A stretch of DNA of 64,000 nucleotides, taken from contig NZ_CP017479.1 in the NCBI RefSeq assembly GCF_001761465.1, positions 2,852,001 through 2,916,000 of the forward strand, written 5' to 3'. The notes below the pieces were generated by a model that saw nothing but the letters and a program-made list of their open reading frames with translations, made no database searches and was not told the origin of the DNA. Source of the DNA: Flavobacterium gilvum (GTDB taxonomy: Bacteria; Bacteroidota; Bacteroidia; Flavobacteriales; Flavobacteriaceae). Below are positions 25,485 to 33,760 of this stretch, in pieces. Position 1 is the stretch's first letter. Each line of letters starts with the position of its first letter. A program made the translations under genes and the position numbers.

Positions 25485-25653
25485 ATTTTTGATTGATGAT
25501 TAACGATTTTTGATTTCAGATTTTTATAGACTGAACTTTAAAAATTTTAAGATGAAATCATGAATAAATAACGAGTATATTATTAGATAATAAACATAGC
25601 TGACTTTAGAACAAATCTAAAATCTGAAATCAGCATTCTTAAATCATAAATCT
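25484..25653. repeat. Inverted repeat with GATTTCAGATTTT word inside the efflux operon
   Basis: The left arm (about 25484-25525) repeats GATTTTTGATT and GATTTCAGATTTTT. The right arm (about 25613-25653) carries the complements AAATCTGAAATCAG and AAATCATAAATCT. It fills the 171-bp gap between adaptor and pump genes and begins at the adaptor stop codon. Confidence 0.75.
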
Positions 25654-25655
25654 CT

Positions 25656-28600
25656 ATGAGTTTATCCACTTTAAGCATAAAAAGACCTGTAATGACAATC
25701 GTTATGAACTTAGCGATTATATTATTTGGTATTATCGGTTACACTTATTTGGGCGTTAGGGAATTTCCTTCGATAGATCCCGCCCAGGTTTCCATCCGTA
25801 CCAGTTATACAGGAGCCAATTCAGATATTATCGAATCCCAAATTACTGAGCCTCTTGAAAAAGCAATCAATTCAATTGACGGAATCCGTAACATTACTTC
25901 GTCGAGTTCACAAGGAAGCAGTAATATTACAGTTGAATTTAATTTGGACAAAAATCTCGAGGAAGCTGCCAATGATGTTCGTGACAAAGTTTCGCAGGCA
26001 ATGCGTAATCTGCCCCAGGATATTGATGCACCACCAGTTGTTTCCAAAGCAGATGCAAATAGTGATGCCATTATCTCGATGACCGTACAGAGTGATACTC
26101 GAAGCGCATTGGACCTGAGTGATTACGCCGAAAATGTAATTGGACAGCGATTGGAAACAATTCCTGGAGTTAGTGGTGTTCAAATTTGGGGACAAAAAAG
26201 ATATGCCATGCGATTGTGGATTAATCCCGAAAAATTGGCTTCCTACGGTTGCACTGTCGCCGAAGTTCGCGATGCTCTGAACAGTCAGAATGTGGAATTG
26301 CCTTCGGGGAAAATCACAGGAAATAACACAGAACTAACTGTAAAAACGATAGGAAATCTTTCAAAACCAGATGAATTCAATAATATTATTATTCGTTCAG
26401 AAGGAGAAAAAATAGTACGTTTCAGTGATATTGGTATCGCCGAATTGGGACCGGAAAATGTAGAGACCAAAATGACACAATCTGGTACTCCCCTTGTTGG
26501 TGTGGCCATTGTTCCCCAGCCGGGAGCTAATTATCTGGATATTGCAAAAGAATTTTATAAACAATACGAACGCCTAAAAAAAGATTTGCCAAGTGATATT
26601 AAATTAAACATTGCAATTGACAATACTGTTTTTGTAAAAAAATCAGTGATTGAAGTTGCCGAAACGCTTGGGATTTCAATTATACTGGTGATTTTAATTA
26701 TCTTTTTGTTTTTCAGGGATTGGGCAATTGCTTTTAGACCTTTGATAGATATTCCTGTATCGTTGATAGCGACGTTTTTTATTATGTGGCTTTTTGGCTT
26801 TTCGATAAACGTATTAACCTTGTTGGCAATTGTTCTCGCCACAGGATTGGTTGTAGATGACGGTATTGTGGTTACCGAGAATATTTTCAAGAAAGTGGAA
26901 GAAGGAATGTCTCCTATTGAAGCTGCTATAAAAGGATCAAACGAGATTTTCTTTGCTGTAATATCGATATCCATTACTTTGGCGGCGGTATTTTTGCCGG
27001 TAATTTTTCTCGAAGGATTTGTGGGACGCTTGTTCCGTGAATTTGGGGTCGTTATTGGAGCCGCAGTATTGATTTCGGCTTTTGTGTCTCTGACACTTAC
27101 TCCAATGTTGAATGCTTACTTGATGAAAGGAGGCCATCAAAAAAAATCAAAATTTTATGAGCTTACTGAACCTTATTTTGTGAAACTAAATACAGGTTAT
27201 GCCAATGCTCTAACCCGTTTTATGAAAAAAAGATGGTTGAGTTTCCCGATTCTTATTGTTTGTTTTGGATTGATTTATCTGTTTTTTAATATTCTGAAAA
27301 AAGAAACGGCACCTTATGATGACCGTAGTTCTTTAGGGATGACTATAACAATGCCTGAAGGAGCATCCTATGAATATACGGATCGTTTTATGCAGGAAAT
27401 TTCAAGGTTGATTGATGATTCTATTCCGGAGAAAAAAGTTGCATTGGTGATTACCTCGCCAGGATTTATTTCAACGGCAGTTAATACAGGAAGGGTTCGT
27501 ATCGCTTTGGTTGATTCTGATAAAAGAAAATTAAAACAAAAAGAAATTGCTGAAAAGCTTACTAAATGGACTAATAATTATTCAGAAGCAAAAACCTCAG
27601 TGATGGAACAGCCAACAATTGCTGTAAACAGGCGTGGTGGTATGCCGGTTCAATACATTATTCAGGCCCCAAATTTTGAAAAACTAAGAGAAAAAATTCC
27701 TTTGTTTATGGACGAAGCGGCAAAAAGCGATGTTTTCTCTACGACAGATGTGAATTTAAAATTCAATAAGCCTGAAATTAATGTTTCGATTGACAGGGAA
27801 AAAGCAGAGAGTTTGGGAATTTCTGTAAAAGATGTTGCGCAAACTTTGCAACTTTCATTGAGCGGTCAGCGTTTTGGTTATTTTATCAGAAACGGAAAAC
27901 AATACCAGGTAATTGGTCAGTTTGAAAAAGAAGATCGTTCAAAGCCATTGGATTTAACATCGATGTATGTCAAAAACAATAAGGGCGAATTGATCCAAAT
28001 GGATAATGTTGTAAAAATTGTTGAACAAAGTAATCCACCCCAGTTGTATCACAACAATCGATATATGTCAGCAACTGTTTCGGCAAGTCTAGCTCCAGGC
28101 AAAAGTCTTAGCGATGGAATCGACGCAATGAATGAAATTAAGGCCAAAGTTCTTGATGACTCATTTACCACCGATTTAGGGGGAGAATCTAGGGATTTTG
28201 TGGAGAGTAGTTCGAATACTTCTTTTGCCTTTGGATTGGCTTTACTGTTGATTTTCTTGATATTGGCAGCACAATTTGAAAGTTTTGTAGATCCTTTCAT
28301 TATTATCCTGACAGTACCCATGGCGGTTGCTGGAGCGTTATTTTCACTTTGGTTGTTCAATCAGACCTGGAATATTTTTAGTCAGATTGGAACCATTATG
28401 TTAATTGGATTGGTAACCAAGAACGGAATCCTGATTGTCGAATTTGCCAATCAGCTGAGGGAACAAGGAAAACCAAAAATGGAAGCAATTATTGAAGCTT
28501 CAGAAGCAAGGTTGCGTCCTATTTTGATGACCAGTTTGGCTATTTCGTTGGGAGCTTTGCCAATTGCATTGTCGCTGGGAGCTGCGGCCACAAGTAGAAT

Positions 28601-28754
28601 TGGTATGGGAGTTGTAATTGTGGGAGGAACAATTTTCTCATTGGTTCTTACTTTATTTGTAATTCCTGCCTTGTATTCAATGTGGTCCAAAGCCCGTAAA
28701 CATTATCCGGAATTTGACCATATTGATGAATATGAACGTGAGGTGAAAAAATAG
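25656..28754 (+). CDS. RND efflux pump, inner membrane permease (HAE1 type)
   Basis: 1032 residues with the AcrB plan of 12 membrane helices and two large periplasmic loops. Helix 1 contains PVMTIVMNLAIILFGIIGYT. Early porter motifs are VREFPSIDPAQVSI and GVSGVQIWGQKRYAMRLW. Helix 4 has ATGLVVDDGIVVTEN with the paired Asp of the proton relay. Helices 11-12 carry GLVTKNGILIVEFANQLREQG and LRPILMTSLAISLGALPIAL. It exports substrates driven by the proton gradient, together with the adaptor upstream and the channel downstream. The length is typical for a multidrug-type rather than a heavy-metal pump. Confidence 0.95.
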   Translation: MSLSTLSIKRPVMTIVMNLAIILFGIIGYTYLGVREFPSIDPAQVSIRTSYTGANSDIIESQITEPLEKAINSIDGIRNITSSSSQGSSNITVEFNLDKNLEEAANDVRDKVSQAMRNLPQDIDAPPVVSKADANSDAIISMTVQSDTRSALDLSDYAENVIGQRLETIPGVSGVQIWGQKRYAMRLWINPEKLASYGCTVAEVRDALNSQNVELPSGKITGNNTELTVKTIGNLSKPDEFNNIIIRSEGEKIVRFSDIGIAELGPENVETKMTQSGTPLVGVAIVPQPGANYLDIAKEFYKQYERLKKDLPSDIKLNIAIDNTVFVKKSVIEVAETLGISIILVILIIFLFFRDWAIAFRPLIDIPVSLIATFFIMWLFGFSINVLTLLAIVLATGLVVDDGIVVTENIFKKVEEGMSPIEAAIKGSNEIFFAVISISITLAAVFLPVIFLEGFVGRLFREFGVVIGAAVLISAFVSLTLTPMLNAYLMKGGHQKKSKFYELTEPYFVKLNTGYANALTRFMKKRWLSFPILIVCFGLIYLFFNILKKETAPYDDRSSLGMTITMPEGASYEYTDRFMQEISRLIDDSIPEKKVALVITSPGFISTAVNTGRVRIALVDSDKRKLKQKEIAEKLTKWTNNYSEAKTSVMEQPTIAVNRRGGMPVQYIIQAPNFEKLREKIPLFMDEAAKSDVFSTTDVNLKFNKPEINVSIDREKAESLGISVKDVAQTLQLSLSGQRFGYFIRNGKQYQVIGQFEKEDRSKPLDLTSMYVKNNKGELIQMDNVVKIVEQSNPPQLYHNNRYMSATVSASLAPGKSLSDGIDAMNEIKAKVLDDSFTTDLGGESRDFVESSSNTSFAFGLALLLIFLILAAQFESFVDPFIIILTVPMAVAGALFSLWLFNQTWNIFSQIGTIMLIGLVTKNGILIVEFANQLREQGKPKMEAIIEASEARLRPILMTSLAISLGALPIALSLGAAATSRIGMGVVIVGGTIFSLVLTLFVIPALYSMWSKARKHYPEFDHIDEYEREVKK

Positions 28755-28856
28755 TTTCTAAGATTCTGAGATGCTAAGAAACTAAGAAGCTAAGTTTTTT
28801 TCTGAGATTCTTAGGGAATTACAAATCTGAAAAAAACTTAGAATCTTAGCATCTTT
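28754..28856. repeat. CTAAG-word inverted repeat, copy 4, inside the efflux operon
   Basis: The left arm 28754-28795 starts in the pump stop codon and carries TTTCTAAGATTCTGAG, ATGCTAAG and AAACTAAGAAGCTAAG. Right arms at 28803-28813 and 28836-28856 carry GATTCTTAG and CTTAGAATCTTAGCATC. A T-tract follows the left arm, so partial termination before the channel gene is possible. Confidence 0.8.
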
Positions 28857-28877
28857 AAATAAAAAATACTTAAAAAA

Positions 28878-30188
28878 ATGAATACCAAATTGTTTATTAA
28901 AAGCTTTCTTCTGTTTTTCCTTTGCTTTTCGACAGGAAATGCACAGGAAGTGTTAACTCTTGAAAATGCAATTAAAATAGCATTGGAAAATAATTTTGAA
29001 ATAAAGATTGCACAAAATAATTTAAAAATAAATGAAACCAATGTTGCTTACGGAAATGCCGGTATGTTGCCAAGCATTACAGCTTCGGTGACGGATGACA
29101 ATAGCGTTAAAAACTCATCACAAACGCGTCAGGATGGAACGACTACTTCATTGGATAATGCCAAAAATAACAGTCTGAATTATGGCGTAAATCTTGGCTG
29201 GACTATTTTTGACGGAATGAAAATGTTTGCCAAATATGATCAATTAAAAGAATTCAAAAACATGAGCGACGCTCAGATGAAATTGACGATAATTAGCAAA
29301 GTGAGCAGTGTCAATTCGGTTTATCATGATTTAATTCAGGAACAACAAAAATTGTCTGATTTGGATTCGACTATTGTTATTTCGAAAAAGAGACTTGAGT
29401 TTACTAAAAACCGTTATACTATTGGTAAAAATTCAAAACTTGATGTCTTAAATGCACAAGTGGATTTGAATACCGATCTTGGGAATTTGGTAAAAGAAAA
29501 GCAAACTTACGCCAATGCAAAAACACTTTTGAATCAGATTTTAGCAAGAGATTTGAATACTGATTTTAGAGTTTCAGAAGGTATCCAGGTAGACAGACAA
29601 TTAAAACTTGATGAATTGTTGGCTCTTGCCGAAAAGCAAAACCCCGAATTAGAAATGCAAATTATCAATAAAAAGATATCTGAACTGGATTTGAAACAAA
29701 TAAAAGGAGAGCGTTATCCTACAGTCAGATTGAATACTGGGTATAATTTCAATGATACACAATCGAGTTTGGGATTTACTTCTCAATCCTCTGCTCACGG
29801 TTTAAATTACGGATTTACTGCGGCTTTGAATTTGTTTGATGGAAATTCGCAAAACAGAAATGAAAAAATTGCCAAAATGCAAATTGATAATTCTAAACTG
29901 GCAATCGATCAGCAATTGACTCAGTTGAGAAGTAATCTAACGGTTGCTTACCAAGTGTATTTAACCAATTTGGACTTGATTGACTTGGAAGAAAATAATA
30001 CAGCCATTGCAAAACAGAACTTAGAAATTACGGCCGAAAAGTTTAAAATTGGAACGATTACTTCTGTCGAATTTAGAGCGGCTCAGTTGAATCATATTAA
30101 TTCAAAAATTCGTTTGAGTAGCGCTCAATTTCAAGCCAAACTATCAGAAATTACTTTGAGGGAATTAGCTGGAAATCTTAATTTTTAG
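28878..30188 (+). CDS. TolC-like outer membrane efflux channel
   Basis: 436 residues. A signal peptide ends at NAQE (near residue 22). Two outer membrane efflux protein repeats follow: LTLENAIKIALENNFEIKIAQ at the first and LDELLALAEKQNPELEMQIIN at the second, with long coiled-coil hairpins (for example LEFTKNRYTIGKNSKLDVLNA and LEITAEKFKIGTITSVEFRAA, abbreviated here to TKNRYTIGKNSKLDVLNA and ITAEKFKIGTITSVEF). The repeat of the KxxIGxxxxxxxxxA pattern in both halves is typical. It completes the tripartite pump, third gene of the operon, 123 bp after the permease. Confidence 0.93.
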   Translation: MNTKLFIKSFLLFFLCFSTGNAQEVLTLENAIKIALENNFEIKIAQNNLKINETNVAYGNAGMLPSITASVTDDNSVKNSSQTRQDGTTTSLDNAKNNSLNYGVNLGWTIFDGMKMFAKYDQLKEFKNMSDAQMKLTIISKVSSVNSVYHDLIQEQQKLSDLDSTIVISKKRLEFTKNRYTIGKNSKLDVLNAQVDLNTDLGNLVKEKQTYANAKTLLNQILARDLNTDFRVSEGIQVDRQLKLDELLALAEKQNPELEMQIINKKISELDLKQIKGERYPTVRLNTGYNFNDTQSSLGFTSQSSAHGLNYGFTAALNLFDGNSQNRNEKIAKMQIDNSKLAIDQQLTQLRSNLTVAYQVYLTNLDLIDLEENNTAIAKQNLEITAEKFKIGTITSVEFRAAQLNHINSKIRLSSAQFQAKLSEITLRELAGNLNF

Positions 30189-30213
30189 TTATTTTTGATA
30201 TCAAAAAGATTTT

Positions 30214-31077
30214 ATGATATCGTATAATCCCAAAGTTTGGATTGCTTATATTTTTCGTTTTCAAAAATCAGATACGTTAAGAGAGCTTTTGCCGTATATG
30301 ATTTTAATTGGGTTGTATTCTGGTGCTATCGCTTATTTAGAAATTGAATGTTTTAAGCTCGAAGAGTCCAGTAATGTCAAAAATCTGACAGTAATTCATA
30401 CTTCTTTGGGCTTTGTAATCTCTTTGTTGTTGGCTTACCGAATCAATTCAGCTTATGATCGCTGGTGGGAAGGTCGAAAATTATGGGGATCTTTGGTCAA
30501 TAATAGCCGGAATCTGGCTATGAAACTTTCCGTTATGCTAAAGGACGAAAAGGATTTGGCTTACTTTAGAAGACTAATTCCGAGTTATGCTTCCATGTTA
30601 AACAAGCATTTAAAAGACGAGGAAACCAGTATGCAATTATTTGATCATGTAGATTTGGATTTGGATCATCATAAACACAGGCCCAATCAAATTGCAAAAA
30701 TGTTGTATCAAAAGATTAATGATTTGTATGTTTCCCACAAAATAACAGGAGATCAATTGATTATTTTGAATGGTGAAATTCAATCTTTTACAGATATTTG
30801 TGGCTCTTGTGAAAGAATAAAAAACACGCCTATCCCCTATTCGTACAGTACTTTTATCAAAAAATTCATTTTTATTTTTGTATTGACACTGCCCTATGCT
30901 TATGTTTTTACTTTGGGATATTACATAATACCATTTGCTTGTTTGATTTTTTATGTATTGGCCAGTATCGAATTAATTTCTGAAGAAATCGAAGAACCTT
31001 TTGGTTATGATGATAATGATTTGCCAACTACAAAAATTTCCACAAATATCAAAAAGCACATTGAGGAAATATTATAG
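30214..31077 (+). CDS. Bestrophin-like ion channel family protein
   Basis: 287 residues. The start ISYNPKVWIAYIFRFQKSD and the segment HTSLGFVISLLLAYRINSAYDRWWEGRKLWG are hallmarks of the bestrophin/UPF0187 family, where RINSAYDRWWEGR is the most conserved stretch. About four membrane helices are visible, the last pair near 215-255. ISEEIEEPFGYDDNDLP near 262 is the C-terminal signature. Bacterial members form pentameric cation or anion channels. It lies 25 bp after the TolC-like gene and may be the last gene of that transcript, though a functional link is not established. Confidence 0.87.
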   Translation: MISYNPKVWIAYIFRFQKSDTLRELLPYMILIGLYSGAIAYLEIECFKLEESSNVKNLTVIHTSLGFVISLLLAYRINSAYDRWWEGRKLWGSLVNNSRNLAMKLSVMLKDEKDLAYFRRLIPSYASMLNKHLKDEETSMQLFDHVDLDLDHHKHRPNQIAKMLYQKINDLYVSHKITGDQLIILNGEIQSFTDICGSCERIKNTPIPYSYSTFIKKFIFIFVLTLPYAYVFTLGYYIIPFACLIFYVLASIELISEEIEEPFGYDDNDLPTTKISTNIKKHIEEIL

Positions 31078-31128
31078 TAAGAGTTTCAAAATTTGTTGGA
31101 ATTGAATCGATTTTTGGCATTGACTAAC

Positions 31129-31159
31129 TTTGTGCCTAGCTTAACATTGATTATATTTG
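31129..31159 (+). promoter_or_regulatory. Bacteroidota-type promoter of pheT
   Basis: TTTG at 31129-31132, a 19-nt spacer and TATATTTG at 31152-31159 fit the -33/-7 consensus exactly. The start codon at 31181 leaves a leader of roughly 15 nt, too short for a T-box or attenuator. Confidence 0.8.
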
Positions 31160-31180
31160 CATTCTTGAAAAAAAATAAAC

Positions 31181-33601
31181 ATGAAAATATCTTATAACTG
31201 GTTAAAACAATTCATAAAAATTGATTGGAAATCAGAAGAAACGGCTGCATTATTGACTGATTTAGGTCTGGAAGTAGAAGTAGTAGAGAAATACCAATCG
31301 GTAAAAGGCGGATTGGAAGGTATCGTTGTAGGTCACGTACTTACTTGTGTGCCTCATCCTGATGCTGATCGTTTGAAAGTGACCACTGTAGATTTGGGCG
31401 ATGGCGTTCCTGTTCAAATTGTATGTGGAGCCAGTAATGTCGATGCAGGACAAAAAGTTCCAGTAGCAACTATTGGTACCGTTTTGTATGATAAAGAGGG
31501 GAATTCTTTTACCATTAAAAAAGGAAAAATCAGAGGACAGGAAAGTCACGGAATGATTTGTGCCGAAGATGAATTGGGTCTTGGTGAAAGTCACGACGGA
31601 ATTATGGTTCTAGATAATTCAATTGCAGCGGGAACATTGGCTTCGGCAGTTTTTAAAATTGAAAATGACGAAGTTTTTGAGATAGGTTTGACACCAAATC
31701 GTGCCGATGCAATGAGTCATTTTGGGACTGCCCGTGACTTGAGAGCAGGTTTAATTCAAAAAGGTACTCATGTAGAATTAATTACTCCATCAGTAAGCAA
31801 TTTTAGAGTTGATAAAAGAATCCTGAAAATTGATGTTGATGTAAAAGATACGCACCTTGCGCCAAGATATTGCGGGGTTACAATTTCTGGGATTACCGTG
31901 AAAGATTCTCCAGAATGGTTAAAAAACAGACTGAAAGCAATTGGAATCAATCCAAAAAATAATATAGTGGATGTAACCAATTATGTATTGCATGATTTGG
32001 GGCAGCCGCTACATGCTTTTGATGCTTCAAAAATCAACGGAAAAGTTATCGTGAAAACACTTCCGGCAGGGACCAAATTCACTACTTTGGATGATATTGA
32101 AAGAACGTTGCATGAAGAGGATTTAATGATTTGTGATGAAAAAGGGCCTATGTGTATTGCAGGTGTTTTTGGAGGAAAAAAATCAGGTGTGACGGAGACA
32201 ACTACTTCTATTTTCCTTGAAAGTGCTTATTTTAACCCGGTAAGTATTCGAAAATCTGCAAAAAGACATCAATTAAATACTGATGCTTCTTTCCGATTTG
32301 AAAGAGGAATTGATCCAAGTATCACAGAATATGCTTTGAAAAGAGCCGCATTATTGATACAGGAAGTTTCTGGTGGTGAAATTACGGCAGATATCATTGA
32401 TATTTACCCAAAGAAAATAGAAGGCTTCAGCGTCTTTTTGAATTTCAAAAATGTAGCGAGAATTATTGGTCAGGAATTGCCAAAAGATACTATTAAACAG
32501 ATTTTGGCTTCATTGGAGATAAAAGTAAATAGTGTTTCAGACGCCGGTTTGGGATTGACCATTCCTCCCTATCGTGTTGATGTTCAAAGAGAAATTGATG
32601 TTATCGAAGAAATTTTAAGAGTGTATGGCTATAACAATATTGTATTCTCTAAAAAATTAAATGCTACCGTTTCTAATTCTCCAAGAAACGAGGATTATAA
32701 GGTGCAAAACATCATTGCTACACAATTGAATTCTCAAGGGTTTCATGAAATGATGGCTAATTCATTGACGACAGCTTCTTATGTTCAGCTTTCGGATGCG
32801 TTAAAAGAAGAATACAACGTAACGATGCTTAACCCATTGAGCAGTGATTTAGCAGCTATGCGTCAGTCGTTGTTGTTTTCTGGTTTGGAAGCGATATCTT
32901 ATAATATAAATCGTAAAAATTCGGATTTAAAATTATTTGAGTTTGGTAAATCCTACCATAAATTTTTATCCGGTTATGAGGAAATCAAGCATTTGACTTT
33001 ATTCCAAACAGGAAACAGAAATCAGGAAACTTGGACAAATGCACAAAAACCATCGGATTTCTTTTTGTTCAAAGGTTATGTTGAAGCAATATTGTCAAGG
33101 CTAGGAATTTCAAATTCAAAAAGTGTTCCGGTAAATACTGATGTCTTTTCAGAAGGAATTGCTTTCGGTATAGGAAATGAAACAATTGTTGAGTTTGGAG
33201 TGGTTAAAAAATCAATTTTAAAACATTTTGGAATTAAACAAGAAGTGTTCTTCGCTGATTTTAATTGGGCAACGATTTTGAAATTAATGTCAAATAAAAT
33301 TAAATATACTGAAATTCCAAAATATCCAGAAGTTCGCAGGGATTTAGCTTTGATGGTAAATCAAAATGTGACTTACGATGCAATTTATTCTGTAGCTAGA
33401 CAAACAGAAAAATTGTTGTTAAAAGACATTAATTTGTTTGATGTTTACGAAGGTAAAAATTTACCCGAAGGGAAAAAATCCTATGCGTTGAGTTTTACTA
33501 TTCAGGATACTGCGAAAACTCTTGAAGATGTTCAAATTGATAAAATTATGAGCAAACTAATCAAGAATTTTGAAGCAGAGCTTGGAGCAAGTTTGAGGTA
33601 A
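31181..33601 (+). CDS. pheT: Phenylalanine-tRNA ligase beta subunit
   Basis: 806 residues, the large subunit of the alpha2-beta2 enzyme that charges tRNA-Phe. Domain order is canonical: start MKISYNWLKQFI, EMAP-II-like tRNA-binding domain (about 40-150, GIVVGHVLTCVPHPDADRL), B3/4 editing domain (about 210-380, with NPKNNIVDVTNYVLHDLGQP), B5 domain (about 405-475), catalytic-like core (about 490-690) and C-terminal FDX-ACB anticodon-binding domain (about 710-805, YPEVRRDLALMVNQNVTYDA). It is not next to pheS, which is usual in this group. A strong promoter lies just upstream and a terminator just downstream. Confidence 0.97.
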   Translation: MKISYNWLKQFIKIDWKSEETAALLTDLGLEVEVVEKYQSVKGGLEGIVVGHVLTCVPHPDADRLKVTTVDLGDGVPVQIVCGASNVDAGQKVPVATIGTVLYDKEGNSFTIKKGKIRGQESHGMICAEDELGLGESHDGIMVLDNSIAAGTLASAVFKIENDEVFEIGLTPNRADAMSHFGTARDLRAGLIQKGTHVELITPSVSNFRVDKRILKIDVDVKDTHLAPRYCGVTISGITVKDSPEWLKNRLKAIGINPKNNIVDVTNYVLHDLGQPLHAFDASKINGKVIVKTLPAGTKFTTLDDIERTLHEEDLMICDEKGPMCIAGVFGGKKSGVTETTTSIFLESAYFNPVSIRKSAKRHQLNTDASFRFERGIDPSITEYALKRAALLIQEVSGGEITADIIDIYPKKIEGFSVFLNFKNVARIIGQELPKDTIKQILASLEIKVNSVSDAGLGLTIPPYRVDVQREIDVIEEILRVYGYNNIVFSKKLNATVSNSPRNEDYKVQNIIATQLNSQGFHEMMANSLTTASYVQLSDALKEEYNVTMLNPLSSDLAAMRQSLLFSGLEAISYNINRKNSDLKLFEFGKSYHKFLSGYEEIKHLTLFQTGNRNQETWTNAQKPSDFFLFKGYVEAILSRLGISNSKSVPVNTDVFSEGIAFGIGNETIVEFGVVKKSILKHFGIKQEVFFADFNWATILKLMSNKIKYTEIPKYPEVRRDLALMVNQNVTYDAIYSVARQTEKLLLKDINLFDVYEGKNLPEGKKSYALSFTIQDTAKTLEDVQIDKIMSKLIKNFEAELGASLR

Positions 33602-33622
33602 TTTCAAACCAAAATATTTTTT

Positions 33623-33656
33623 AATCCTAGTTCAGAAATGAATTGGGATTTTTTTT
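33623..33656 (+). terminator. Terminator of pheT
   Basis: The hairpin AATCCTAGTTCA / TGAATTGGGATT (with two weak positions) is followed by a run of eight T residues, 21 nt after the stop codon. Confidence 0.75.
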
Positions 33657-33680
33657 GCAAAACATCTTTGCGAAATGGGT

Positions 33681-33751
33681 CACAGATTACACGGATTGAA
33701 CGGATTTCACACAGATTAAAAAAAAATCCGTGACAATCCGTGTAATCCGTG
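33681..33751. repeat. ATTACACGGATT inverted repeat at convergent gene ends
   Basis: Arms at 33681-33698 and 33734-33751 match at 17 of 18 positions. A second, inner pair ACGGATT / AATCCGT (33700-33706 and 33725-33731) continues the stem around an A-rich loop. It lies between pheT and the OmpA-family gene and probably ends transcription of the latter. Confidence 0.82.
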
Positions 33752-33760
33752 GCCTATTTT

